From Erwinia sp. E_sp_B01_1 (GTDB lineage Bacteria; Pseudomonadota; Gammaproteobacteria; Enterobacterales; Enterobacteriaceae): DNA of 64,000 nt. The position numbers and the translations under genes were made by a program. Shown here one piece after another: positions 19,159 to 27,938 of the stretch. The notes beneath the pieces are model-generated. The model worked only from the letters and a program-made list of their open reading frames with translations. It did not search any database and was not told the DNA's origin. The stretch's first letter is position 1, and every line of letters begins with the position of its first letter. Location of the stretch: contig NZ_CP142208.1 of assembly GCF_036865545.1 (NCBI RefSeq), forward strand, positions 3,906,001 to 3,970,000, read 5' to 3'.

Positions 19159-19260
19159 GGGAGAGTGGGTTGATAAGCAAAGCGTCCCGGCACACGGACG
19201 TGCCGGGCCGAGCCGTCATGGATGACGCTTTTTGCGTCTTTGTGTTCAACCCACTCTCCC
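19159..19260. repeat. 102-bp MITE-like palindromic element, copy 1
   Basis: Perfect 15-bp inverted ends GGGAGAGTGGGTTGA (19159-19173) and its complement (19246-19260). An inner hairpin CCCGGCAC-N6-GTGCCGGG and a second pair GCAAAGCGTC / GACGCTTTTTGC lie inside. It is non-coding and too short for a transposase. The core recurs at 53768-53868. Confidence 0.82.
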
Positions 19261-19440
19261 TGCCCGGACACCAAGCCATTCAGGCGACGTGCCTTTTCAG
19301 ACAGCACATTACCCTCCCCGACCAGACCAGACATCAAGCCATTCAGGCAACGTGCCTTTTCAGCCAGCACATTACCCTCACTGACCAGACGCCCGACCAT
19401 TCAGGCAACCTCCAACAGATATCACCACAGCTTTGGGGAA

Positions 19441-19542
19441 GGGAGAGTGGGTTGATAAGCAAAGCGTCCCGGCACATGGACGTGCCGGGCCGAGCCGTCA
19501 TGGATGACGCTTTTTGCGTCTTTGTGTTCAACCCACTCTCCC
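19441..19542. repeat. 102-bp MITE-like palindromic element, copy 2
   Basis: The same element as at 19159-19260, offset by exactly 282 bp, with a single-base difference in the inner hairpin loop. Inverted ends lie at 19441-19455 and 19528-19542. It appears to have been copied as part of the flanking duplication rather than by its own movement. Confidence 0.82.
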
Positions 19543-19628
19543 TGCCCGGACATCAAGCCATTCAGGCAACGTGCTTTTTTCAGCCAGCACATTACCCCCT
19601 GACCAGACATCAAACCATTCAGCAACGC

Positions 19629-20882
19629 TTAAAGTTCCAGCGCAAGAAGCTCCTGAATAGTCTGTGGGCGACGGATCTCGCGCGGCTGACCGTTCTCAAA
19701 TAACACTTCTGGCAATAACGGACGACTATTGTAGTTTGAAGACATTGAGGCACCGTATGCACCGGTATCATGGAAGACCAGATAATCCCCCACCTTCACC
19801 GCAGGCAGAGCACGGGTCTCTACTTTTCCACCTTCTAACTGCGTAAACACATCGCCTGACTCACACAATGGCCCCGCCACCACACTTTCAATACTGTGTT
19901 GCTCATCCAGCTCACGGCCATCACCGGCGATCGCTGAAATATGATGGTAGCTGCCGTACATGGCGGGACGCATCAAATCATTAAAGCCTGCATCTACCAG
20001 CACGAAGTGACGGCTGCCCATCGCCTTAACCGCACGCACTTTGGAAACCAACACGCCAGATTCCGCTACCAGAAAACGTCCCGGCTCGATCTCTAATTTA
20101 ACATCGTGCCCCAGATGCCTGGCAACACGCTGACGGGCTGCATCCCAAAGACCAAAATAATGTTCGGTATTAATGGCTTCTTCACCAAAATGGTAGGGAA
20201 TTGATAACCCTCCCCCTGCCGAGATGGCTTCCAGATCCTGACCGAAACTGATCACCTGATTCACCATTGCATCACACACCTGCTCAAGATGACCATAATC
20301 CACGCCAGAACCGATATGCATATGGATACCCACCAGCTTAAGCTGATGACGCTGAATAGCTTCCAGCGCCAGGGATAAATCGGTATACCAGATGCCGTGC
20401 TTACTGTTCTCGCCACCGGTATTGGTCTTCTGGCTGTGACCATGACCAAAACCAGGATTCACACGCAGCCACACCGGGTGCCCTTCAGACACCTCGCCCA
20501 GCTGATCCAGCATATCAACAGAACCCGCGTTAACCGGGATCTTCAGCTCTGCCAGACGCGCCAGCGTGGGTTCATCAATCACATCGGCGGTGAACACGAT
20601 CTCATCGCCACCCGGCTTAAACCCGGCTACCAGCGCACGTTCGATCTCGCCCAGCGAAACCGAATCAACCTTCACGCCAGCGGCATGCATCAGACGCAAA
20701 ATATGGATATTTGAACAAGCTTTCTGCGCGAAGCGCACCACATCAAACTGCTGCAACTGCGCAATTCGCTCAGCGATAACCGTCGCATCATAAGCCCAGA
20801 CCGGGCCGCCGTAATGCTGCGCCAGTGGCAGAAGATTATCGCGGGTTAATGCAGTATCCGTGTCGGTCAGTAAACGTGGCAT
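19629..20882 (-). CDS. lysA: Diaminopimelate decarboxylase
   Basis: Last step of lysine biosynthesis: meso-diaminopimelate to L-lysine and CO2, PLP-dependent. The 417-residue protein (E. coli 420) carries the PLP lysine Lys54 in RFAQKACSN, the LRVNPGFGHGH segment, the phosphate-binding SAGGGLSIPY loop, and the C-terminal cysteine motif GPLCESGD used at the dimer interface. It is divergent from its activator gene lysR, with a 121-bp shared promoter region, as in E. coli. Confidence 0.97.
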   Translation of the reverse strand: MPRLLTDTDTALTRDNLLPLAQHYGGPVWAYDATVIAERIAQLQQFDVVRFAQKACSNIHILRLMHAAGVKVDSVSLGEIERALVAGFKPGGDEIVFTADVIDEPTLARLAELKIPVNAGSVDMLDQLGEVSEGHPVWLRVNPGFGHGHSQKTNTGGENSKHGIWYTDLSLALEAIQRHQLKLVGIHMHIGSGVDYGHLEQVCDAMVNQVISFGQDLEAISAGGGLSIPYHFGEEAINTEHYFGLWDAARQRVARHLGHDVKLEIEPGRFLVAESGVLVSKVRAVKAMGSRHFVLVDAGFNDLMRPAMYGSYHHISAIAGDGRELDEQHSIESVVAGPLCESGDVFTQLEGGKVETRALPAVKVGDYLVFHDTGAYGASMSSNYNSRPLLPEVLFENGQPREIRRPQTIQELLALEL

Positions 20883-21003
20883 CAGGGTTCTCCAGAAATT
20901 AATAAGCCCATTACGCCACAGAGCGAAACGAATGAAAAATATCTGTTTTAACCAGGTCTATTCATCCATGATATGGCTTAAAGGGTTCGTTCGGATAAAA
21001 AGT

Positions 21004-21924
21004 ATGGCTGGCATTACGCTGCGACACATTGAAATCTTCCACGCTGTGGTCACCGCCGGTAACCTTACCGAAGCCGCCGCTATGCTGCATACTTCGCAGC
21101 CCACGGTCAGCCGCGAACTGGCCCGCTTTGAACAACTGGCGGGCCTGAGATTATTCGATCGGGTACGCGGGCGATTGCACCCCACCGTGCAGGGCTTGCG
21201 ACTGTTTGAAGAGGTGCAGCGTTCCTGGTACGGACTGGACAGAATTATCAATGCGGCGGAAGGGCTGAGGCAGTTTCGCCAGGGTGAATTGTCCATCGCC
21301 TGTCTGCCGGTATTTTCTCAGTCGCTGCTGCCGCTGTTTTGCCAGCCCTTTCTGCAACGCTATCCGGATGTGAGCCTGAATATCATTCCTCAGGAATCCC
21401 CCTTGCTGGAAGAATGGCTCTCTGCTCAGCGCTACGATTTAGGTCTGACGGAAACCCGACAGACGCCAGCCGGAACAGAACGCACCGAGCTGTTTACCGG
21501 TAATGAAGTTTGCGTCCTTCCCGAACATCATCCGCTGGCAGACCGTGAATGCCTGACGCCGGAAGATTTTGCGGGCCAGAACTACATCAGCCTGTCCCGC
21601 ACCGACAGCTATCGCCAGCTTCTGGATAACCTGTTTCATGAAAAAGGCGTGCAACGGAGGATGGTGCTGGAGACGCACAGCGCCGCTTCGGTCTGTTCGA
21701 TGGTCAGAGCCGGTGTTGGCGTGTCGATAGTGAATCCGCTGACGGCGCTGGATTATGCCGGCAGCGGTGTGGTGATTAAAAGGTTCAGCATTGAAGTGCC
21801 TTTTACCGTCAGCCTGGTCAGGCCACGGCACCGTCCCTCTTCCGCGCTGGTTGAGGCCTTCTGTGCGCATTTGCTTGAGCACATCAGCCTGGTCAACCAG
21901 CGTCTTACAGCGGCGCTGGCTTAA
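21004..21924 (+). CDS. lysR: LysR transcriptional activator of lysA
   Basis: The founding member of the LTTR family; activates lysA when diaminopimelate is present and lysine is low. 306 residues from the ATG at 21004, which gives MAGITLRHIEIFHAV, matching the E. coli start; upstream in-frame starts would add an implausible basic extension. The helix-turn-helix lies at about residues 18-40 (NLTEAAAMLHTSQPTVSREL), and the effector domain is nearly superposable on E. coli LysR. Its stop codon overlaps that of the convergent MFS gene by three bases. Confidence 0.96.
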   Translation: MAGITLRHIEIFHAVVTAGNLTEAAAMLHTSQPTVSRELARFEQLAGLRLFDRVRGRLHPTVQGLRLFEEVQRSWYGLDRIINAAEGLRQFRQGELSIACLPVFSQSLLPLFCQPFLQRYPDVSLNIIPQESPLLEEWLSAQRYDLGLTETRQTPAGTERTELFTGNEVCVLPEHHPLADRECLTPEDFAGQNYISLSRTDSYRQLLDNLFHEKGVQRRMVLETHSAASVCSMVRAGVGVSIVNPLTALDYAGSGVVIKRFSIEVPFTVSLVRPRHRPSSALVEAFCAHLLEHISLVNQRLTAALA

Positions 21925-23084
21925 GCGTTGACAGGGTGCGCCTGCCCACGGGAGGTCCGGAACGTGATCAGGCAAAGCACCAGTCCGCCTGCCGCCAGCA
22001 CGGCAGCAACAACCGGCACGGCTGTCAAACCATAACCGCTGCCGATCACTGCCCCGCCCGCCCAGGCACCAAAAGCATTGCCCACGTTAAACGCAGAGAT
22101 ATTGAGGGTCGAAACCAGATTTGGCGCTTCTTTACCATGCCGTACCACATTGATCTGCAAACCCGGCACGGTGGCAAAAGTCGCCATTGCCCACAGAAAC
22201 AGTGTCAGCTCAGCCAGCCACAACGCATGGCTGGTCCAGCTGAACAGCAACGAGAACACCGCAATCAGCGAGAAACTCAGGATCAGACTCAGCGACAGCT
22301 TTCTGTCCGCCAGCTTCCCACCCAGAATATTCCCCACCGTCAGACCTCCGCCAATCAGGAACAGCGTCCAGCTCACCCCTTTATCGCTGATACCGGTGAC
22401 TTGCAGCAGCAGCGGCGCGATATAACTGAACAGCGCAAACATGGCAGCAGCAAAAAACACCGTCATCAACAGTGACAGCCAGAGTTTGCCATTCGCCAGA
22501 GCACCAATCTCGCTGGCAAGGTCAACCGGCTTCTCATCCCGGTTGGTTGGCAGACTGACAATCAGCGCAATAAACGCCAGCACGCCAATCACTGAAACGC
22601 CCCAGAAGGTGGCGCGCCAGCCATATAACTGACCAAACCAGGTGCCTAAGGGAACACCAAGCACATTCGCCAGCGTCAGGCCGGTAAACATCAGCGCAAC
22701 CGCTGAAGCCTGCTTGCCCGGCGCGACCAGGCTGGCAGCCACCACGGCCCCAATGCCGAAGAAAGCACCGTGACACAAAGCGGTAATCACACGAGCGGCC
22801 ATCAGCAGGTTATAGCTGTATGCCAGCGCACAAAGAATGTTACCTATGATGAAAATCACCATCAGCAACATCAGCGTACGTTTGCGCGGCAGTTTCGCTG
22901 TCAGCAGAGCCATAATGGGCGCACCAATAGCCACACCCAGTGCATAGCCGCTGATCAACCATCCCGCGGAAGGCAGGGTCACATGAAGATCCCCAGCCAC
23001 TTCAGGCAGTAAGCCCATAATGACAAATTCCGTGGTGCCAATGGCAAAGGCACTTAACGCCAGCGCCAGCAAGGAAACAGGCAT
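21921..23084 (-). CDS. MFS (DHA1) drug or metabolite efflux transporter, YdhP/AraJ-like
   Basis: A 387-residue, twelve-helix major facilitator. The N-terminal AFAIGTTEFVIMGLLPEVA and LNVLGVPLG-like motif C of drug-proton antiporters (LTLANVLGVPLGTW, about residue 140) place it in the DHA1 branch with YdhP, AraJ and NepI. The substrate is not predictable. The gene converges with lysR, with overlapping stop codons, and is absent from this position in E. coli. Confidence 0.88.
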   Translation of the reverse strand: MPVSLLALALSAFAIGTTEFVIMGLLPEVAGDLHVTLPSAGWLISGYALGVAIGAPIMALLTAKLPRKRTLMLLMVIFIIGNILCALAYSYNLLMAARVITALCHGAFFGIGAVVAASLVAPGKQASAVALMFTGLTLANVLGVPLGTWFGQLYGWRATFWGVSVIGVLAFIALIVSLPTNRDEKPVDLASEIGALANGKLWLSLLMTVFFAAAMFALFSYIAPLLLQVTGISDKGVSWTLFLIGGGLTVGNILGGKLADRKLSLSLILSFSLIAVFSLLFSWTSHALWLAELTLFLWAMATFATVPGLQINVVRHGKEAPNLVSTLNISAFNVGNAFGAWAGGAVIGSGYGLTAVPVVAAVLAAGGLVLCLITFRTSRGQAHPVNA

Positions 23085-23556
23085 GTCACACTCTCCAGTA
23101 AAATTGTATAAGGCTTAAAGCCGGCATTGTCAGGCAGGATAAAAATTTGATCCAGGTCACAGTGATAATTAAAGCACAGCACTCTACCTGCTCCTACCTC
23201 GGGATTGGCAAAGGTCTTTTGCAGGAGAATCAATAATCAGCGCATTGCGGTCGAAATCGTCTTCACTACCCTCCGGACGAGTGGGTAAATAAAAGCCGCT
23301 CAAATGCCACTTTTACGAAATCTTTATCGACTATGGGTTGCTTCAAAGGCGGGTTGCATAATACTTTCTGAACAATCACCGGTGCGAAAGGTCTTAACAG
23401 TTCAGGTTCTTAACCGGGTTAATTCTGTTCTGTAAGAAAAAAACAGACTTTGGACTAAGAATTAATGGTTAAAGTTATGCGATGACAGGCCGATACCTCA
23501 ACGGGATTTAACGGGCTTTTTGCTGTGCTTGATCGATTCACTACCGGAGAGAGAAG
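23085..23556. other. Intergenic region without a clear gene
   Basis: A 470-bp divergent promoter region between an MFS gene and a lipoprotein protease gene. A minus-strand open frame of about 39 codons starting at a TTG near 23306 and ending near 23190 (containing PEGSEDDFDRNALIIDSP) looks protein-like, but it has no good ribosome site and I do not recognise it. It could be the remnant of a lost gene. Confidence 0.3.
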
Positions 23557-24180
23557 ATGCGACTTGCTTGTTGCCTGCTGGCGTTACTGATTAGCGGCTG
23601 CTCTGTAGGAAAATATGAGTACAGCAGAGAAGCTGAGAAAAGAGTGGATATGACCGTCACCGGTATCCCGACCGTGCTGGGCGTCGGCACACTCGGCACC
23701 ACCATTCCACTGACGTCTGAGTACAGCCTGACCGCAGCGCACGTAGCCAAATTCTCGTTATATCGCGTTAAGGCTTACCACCCGGAGTGCGATCTTGCCG
23801 TGGTCTATCATAAAAACAGTGATTTCACGCCACCGCAGTTCCGCAATGGCCATATCGGCGACAAAATTAATCTCTACGGCTACAGTTTTATCTCCGCGAT
23901 GCCCGTGGCCTCCAGCGGCACCAACCTGGTTAACACCGGTCTGAAAAATGACTGGAATAAGGTGAGTTGTGTGGTTGTGGCATCCGATGCGGGCGTGGTG
24001 AAAGGTATGTCTGGCGGTGCCGTCTATAACACTTCAGACGACTCGATTGGTGGCGTGATTGTGGGCTACTCCAGCCGCATCAACGATCTGAAAACGGGCA
24101 AGTTGCTTTATAAAGATGTCTCTTTATATGTGCCTTATGCCCGGTTCAAAGATTGGCTTGATACGGCTATAAAATCCTGA
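23557..24180 (+). CDS. Trypsin-like serine protease domain lipoprotein, function unknown
   Basis: A 207-residue protein with a lipoprotein signal peptide ending LLISGC (lipidated Cys15) and a compact chymotrypsin/trypsin-like fold. The candidate triad is His62 in SLTAAHVA, Asp79 in ECDLAVV, and Ser152 in KGMSGGAVY, all in the correct order and context. There is no PDZ domain, so it is not a Deg protease. It should be anchored to a membrane facing the periplasm. A GGAGAGAG ribosome site precedes the ATG. It stands alone between divergent and convergent genes; no substrate can be inferred. Confidence 0.8.
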   Translation: MRLACCLLALLISGCSVGKYEYSREAEKRVDMTVTGIPTVLGVGTLGTTIPLTSEYSLTAAHVAKFSLYRVKAYHPECDLAVVYHKNSDFTPPQFRNGHIGDKINLYGYSFISAMPVASSGTNLVNTGLKNDWNKVSCVVVASDAGVVKGMSGGAVYNTSDDSIGGVIVGYSSRINDLKTGKLLYKDVSLYVPYARFKDWLDTAIKS

Positions 24181-24292
24181 TCTCCACGCCTGCAACAGGG
24201 AGCCAGTAGCTGTACTGGCCGACATAATGCCCACGGCTATAAGCGTGCTCGTGACTCATCAGACCAGGGCTTATCATGCTCAAGCGTGCTCA

Positions 24293-24988
24293 TTACTCAT
24301 CAAGCATAAAAGCTACCGCTGCAGAAGCGTGGATTGACGTGGTGTTAAACACCGGTACAGAGCAATCCTCAGCCTTAAGCAGCAGACCAATCTCAGTACA
24401 GCCAAAAATGATGCCCTGCGCGCCCTGGGCAACCAGCCCGGCAATGACTTGTTGATAGTAACGTTTTGCTGTCGCAGTGAATTCGCCCCGGCAAAGCTCT
24501 TCAAAAATAATGCGGTTCACTTCCGCTCTTTCAGCGGCTTCCGGCACCAGCGTTTCAATGCCATATTCGCTGCTCAGCCTGCCACGATAAAAATCCTGCT
24601 CCATGATATAGCGCGTGCCCAGCAAGGCTACGCGAGTCATACCGGCCTGCTGAATAGCTTCCGCCGTGATGTCAGCAATATGCAAAAATGGCAGCCCGCT
24701 TTGCTGGATAATGGGATCCGCGACTTTGTGCATGGTATTGGTACACAGCACTATGCCTTCTGCCCCGGCTTTTTTCAGCGCCAGGGCCGCATCTGCCAGC
24801 ATCTGCCCGGCCTTATCCCAGTCGCCGCTTGCCTGACAGGCTTCAATCTCATGAAAGTCCACGCTGTACAGCACCAGCTTCGCCGAGTGCAGCCCGCCGA
24901 GCTGCTGTTTGATCCCTTCATTGATCAGACGATAGTAAGGCACGGTGGATTCCCAACTCATGCCGCCAATCAGTCCCAGTGTTTTCAT
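24293..24988 (-). CDS. ygeA: Aspartate/glutamate racemase family amino-acid racemase
   Basis: A cofactor-independent amino-acid racemase; E. coli YgeA acts broadly, with activity on homoserine among others. The 231-residue protein (E. coli 230) carries the two catalytic cysteines, in [11 protein letters not shown] (about residue 83) and [13 protein letters not shown] (about residue 197), and the N-terminal [18 protein letters not shown] phosphate-like loop. It lies in the position seen in E. coli, after lysR. Just past its stop, a 21-bp stretch matching its own 3' end recurs near 24240-24263. Confidence 0.94.
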   Translation of the reverse strand: MKTLGLIGGMSWESTVPYYRLINEGIKQQLGGLHSAKLVLYSVDFHEIEACQASGDWDKAGQMLADAALALKKAGAEGIVLCTNTMHKVADPIIQQSGLPFLHIADITAEAIQQAGMTRVALLGTRYIMEQDFYRGRLSSEYGIETLVPEAAERAEVNRIIFEELCRGEFTATAKRYYQQVIAGLVAQGAQGIIFGCTEIGLLLKAEDCSVPVFNTTSIHASAAVAFMLDE

Positions 24989-25084
24989 TATTCTGCCCTT
25001 TTACGCGTAAAATAGATTCCCTCCACTATTCCGTATTCCACGGCAGGGATCAATTCACCGCTCAGAACACGAGATTGCGCCCAC

Positions 25085-25110
25085 AAAAAAGGGGCGAATC
25101 ACTTCGCCCC
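25085..25110 (-). terminator. Rho-independent terminator of lysS
   Basis: Stem GGGGCGAA / TTCGCCCC with a 4-base loop, followed on the minus strand by six Ts, 24 bp after the lysS stop. Confidence 0.88.
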
Positions 25111-25133
25111 TCTGTTGCACAACCTTACCGGTA

Positions 25134-26654
25134 TTATTTGCCGGTTGGACGCAGTGCCGGGAACAGGATCACATCGCGGATAGTGTGGCTGTTGGTAAAC
25201 AGCATCACCATACGGTCAATCCCGATGCCCAGACCCGCTGTCGGCGGCAGGCCATGCTCCAGGGCGGTAACGTAGTCTTCGTCATAGAACATCGCTTCGT
25301 CATCGCCCGCATCTTTGGCGTTAACCTGCTGCAGGAAACGCTCAGCCTGATCCTGCGCATCGTTCAGCTCCGAGAAGCCGTTACCGATTTCACGACCACC
25401 GATAAAGAATTCGAAGCGGTCAGTGATTTCAGGGTTGTGGTCATTACGACGCGCCAGCGGAGAGACTTCAGCCGGATATTCAGTGATGAAAGTAGGCTGA
25501 ATCAGATGGCTTTCTGCCGTCTCTTCAAAGATTTCGGTCACGATGCGGCCCAGGCCCCAGCTCTTCTCAATTTTGATGCCCAGCGACTGCGCGACAGTAG
25601 AGGCTTTATCAAAATCATCCAGATCGGCGAGGTTGGTTTCAGGGCGGTATTTCAGGATCGCTTCTTTCATGGTCAGCTTTTCAAAAGGCTTACCAAAATC
25701 GAATTCCTGATCGCCGTAAGGCACCACGGTGTTGCCCAGAATGTCCTGTGCCAGGGTACGGAACAGGCTTTCGGTCAGCTCAATCAGATCTTTGTAATCC
25801 GCATACGCCATATAGAGTTCCATCATGGTGAACTCTGGATTATGACGCGGTGAAATCCCTTCGTTACGGAAGTTACGGTTGATCTCGAACACGCGATCAA
25901 AGCCGCCAACCACCAGACGCTTCAGATAGAGTTCCGGCGCGATGCGCAGGTACATATCGATATCCAGCGCATTGTGATGGGTGATAAACGGACGGGCAGA
26001 AGCGCCGCCGGGGATCACCTGCATCATTGGCGTTTCCACTTCCATGAAGTTGCGGTTAACCATGAAGTTACGCACGCCAGCCATGATCTGCGAACGGATC
26101 TGGAAGGTTTTACGGGATTCTTCGTTGGCGATCAGATCCAGATAACGCTGACGGTAGCGGGTTTCCTGATCGGCCAGGCCGTGGAACTTGTCCGGCAGCG
26201 GGCGCAGGGCTTTGGTCAGCAGACGCAGTTCGCTACAGTGGATCGAAAGTTCACCGGTCTGCGTTTTGAACAGCTTGCCGCGGGCACCGAGAATATCGCC
26301 CAGATCCCACTTTTTGAACTGCTCGTTGTAGATGCCTTCCGCCAGATCGTCGCGGGAGACATAAAGCTGAATACGGCCACCCACATCCTGCAGCGTCACG
26401 AAAGAGGCTTTACCCATGATGCGGCGGGTCATCATACGACCGGCCACGCTCACTTCGATCCCCAGATCGATCAGCTCTTCTTTCGATTTTTCATCGTACT
26501 CAGCGTGTAGCTGGTCTGAAAGGCTGTCGCGGCGGAAATCATTAGGGAATGCCACGCCATTTTCACGCAGCACGCTGAGCTTTTCGCGACGTGCTTTCAG
26601 TTCGTTATTCAGCTCAAGTGCGGTATCAGCGCCCTGCGGTTGTTGTTCAGACAT
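25134..26654 (-). CDS. lysS: Lysyl-tRNA synthetase (class II)
   Basis: Charges tRNA-Lys. 506 residues (E. coli LysS 505). The N-terminal OB-fold anticodon-binding domain spans about residues 65-145. The class II motifs are visible: motif 1 around [16 protein letters not shown], motif 2 in [21 protein letters not shown], and motif 3 in [16 protein letters not shown] near the C-terminus. It follows prfB by 9 bp in the classical prfB-lysS operon. Confidence 0.98.
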   Translation of the reverse strand: MSEQQPQGADTALELNNELKARREKLSVLRENGVAFPNDFRRDSLSDQLHAEYDEKSKEELIDLGIEVSVAGRMMTRRIMGKASFVTLQDVGGRIQLYVSRDDLAEGIYNEQFKKWDLGDILGARGKLFKTQTGELSIHCSELRLLTKALRPLPDKFHGLADQETRYRQRYLDLIANEESRKTFQIRSQIMAGVRNFMVNRNFMEVETPMMQVIPGGASARPFITHHNALDIDMYLRIAPELYLKRLVVGGFDRVFEINRNFRNEGISPRHNPEFTMMELYMAYADYKDLIELTESLFRTLAQDILGNTVVPYGDQEFDFGKPFEKLTMKEAILKYRPETNLADLDDFDKASTVAQSLGIKIEKSWGLGRIVTEIFEETAESHLIQPTFITEYPAEVSPLARRNDHNPEITDRFEFFIGGREIGNGFSELNDAQDQAERFLQQVNAKDAGDDEAMFYDEDYVTALEHGLPPTAGLGIGIDRMVMLFTNSHTIRDVILFPALRPTGK

Positions 26655-26663
26655 GTCAGTTCC

Positions 26664-27762
26664 TTATAGCCCTGCTTTCAAGCTTGCTTCAATAAATCGG
26701 TCCAGATCGCCATCCAGCACCGCCTGGGTATTACGGGTCTCAACGCCGGTACGCAAATCTTTGATACGTGAGTCATCCAGCACGTATGAACGGATCTGGC
26801 TGCCCCAGCCGATGTCAGACTTGTTGTCTTCCAGCGACTGTTTCTCAGCATTTTTCTTCTGCATTTCCAGCTCGTACAGCTTCGCCTTCATCTGCTTCAT
26901 CGCCTGGTCTTTGTTCTTGTGCTGAGAACGGTCATTCTGACACTGGGTCACGGTATTGGTCGGGAGGTGAGTAATACGCACCGCCGACTCAGTCCGGTTA
27001 ACGTGCTGACCACCCGCGCCAGAGGCCCGGTAAACGTCAATACGCAGGTCGGCCGGGTTGATTTCGATATCAATATCGTCGTCGACTTCCGGATAGACAA
27101 ATGCGGAACTGAAGGAGGTATGACGGCGGCCACCGGAGTCAAACGGGCTTTTACGAACCAGGCGATGAACGCCGGTTTCGGTACGCAGCCAGCCAAAGGC
27201 ATAATCACCCATGATGCGCAGCGTGGCCGATTTGGTGCCCGCTACTTCACCTTCAGATTCTTCAATGATTTCGGTTTTGAAGCCTTTAGCTTCGGCCCAG
27301 CGCAGATACATGCGGACCAGCATTCCCGCCCAGTCCTGAGCCTCGGTGCCGCCAGAACCTGCCTGGATATCGATGTAGCAGTCTGCACTGTCATACTCAC
27401 CAGAGAACATCCGGCGGAACTCTAGCTCGCCGAGCTTTTTATCCAGCACGTCGAGTTCGGCAATGGCTTCGTTGAAGGTATCTTCGTCGTCAGCTTCTAC
27501 AGCCAGCTCCAGCAGACCCGCGACATCTTCCAGCCCCTGCTCCATCTGATCCAGGGTTTCAACGATCGCTTCCAGCGAGGAGCGCTCTTTGCCCAGCGCC
27601 TGTGCGCGCTCGGGTTCGTTCCAGACGTCAGGCTGCTCCAGCTCGGCGTTAACTTCTTCTAAACGTTCTTTCTTGGCATCGTAGTCAAAGATACCCCCTG
27701 AGAACGCCACTGCGCTCAGAGAGATCCTGAATTCGGTTCTTTACCGGATTAATTTCAAACAT
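26664..27762 (-). CDS. prfB: Peptide chain release factor 2, with programmed +1 frameshift
   Basis: Terminates translation at UGA and UAA. The gene is read as two segments: codons 1-25 from the ATG at 27762 down to CTT at 27690-27688, then, after skipping one base, from GAC at 27686 to the stop at 26664. The product has 365 residues, as in E. coli. It contains the anticodon-like SPF motif ([12 protein letters not shown]) and the peptidyl-transferase GGQ motif ([15 protein letters not shown]). The shift is the known autoregulatory RF2 mechanism, not a mutation. It is the first gene of the prfB-lysS operon. Confidence 0.97.
27685..27699 (-). promoter_or_regulatory. prfB +1 recoding site (internal SD, CTT-TGA-C)
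   Basis: The minus strand reads AGGGGGTATCTTTGAC. The Shine-Dalgarno-like AGGGGG sits three bases before CTT TGA, with a C after the stop, exactly the E. coli arrangement. Low RF2 levels cause the ribosome to pause at UGA and slip +1. Confidence 0.97.
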
Positions 27763-27938
27763 GATTTTAGAATCTTTTAGGGACATGAATGTAACGGACA
27801 AGTTTAACTGAAATTGGCTGCGGATTGTAGCGTTGAAGCGGGGGCATTTTGCGCCGGGAAGCAATAGCTGCCCCGGCACAGATAACCCGGTGTCTGCCAG
27901 AGTGGGAAGTTAATCCACTTCAGGCAGACCGCCAGTTA

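Larger units (their letters stand above)
19104..19596. repeat. Direct near-duplication, about 282-bp offset
   Basis: The stretch starting CAGACGCCCGACCA at 19104 recurs at 19386 with few changes for about 210 bp. Within and between the copies, a shorter unit of about 60 bp (CATCAAGCCATTCAGGCAAC ... CAGCACATTACCC) recurs three to four times. The arrangement indicates segmental tandem duplication that included a palindromic element. Confidence 0.88.
18749..19628. other. Gene-free 880-bp block of tandem and palindromic repeats
   Basis: No credible gene is present between the IIA stop and the lysA stop. The stretch holds three repeat structures described separately: a 55-bp tandem repeat, a 94-bp palindromic element, and a 282-bp near-duplication carrying two 102-bp palindromic elements. 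Open frames across it have no recognisable protein features and simply follow the duplicated DNA. Confidence 0.8.

Noticed and set aside
18749..19628. CRISPR array at the 18.7-19.6 kb repeats
   Set aside because: Units are contiguous tandem or palindromic copies without unique spacers of even length, and no cas genes are nearby.
18749..19628. Insertion sequence remnant
   Set aside because: No transposase fragment or target duplication could be found; elements are only about 100 bp long.
19056..19703. A 215-codon open frame across the 19-kb repeats
   Set aside because: Its internal peptide repeats simply mirror the duplicated palindromic DNA; no ribosome site, no known fold, and it runs into the 3' end of lysA.
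27685..27762. prfB split into two frames by a stop codon
   Set aside because: It is not a mutation: the CTT-TGA-C site with the AGGGGG internal SD is the known programmed RF2 frameshift, and it is annotated as such.
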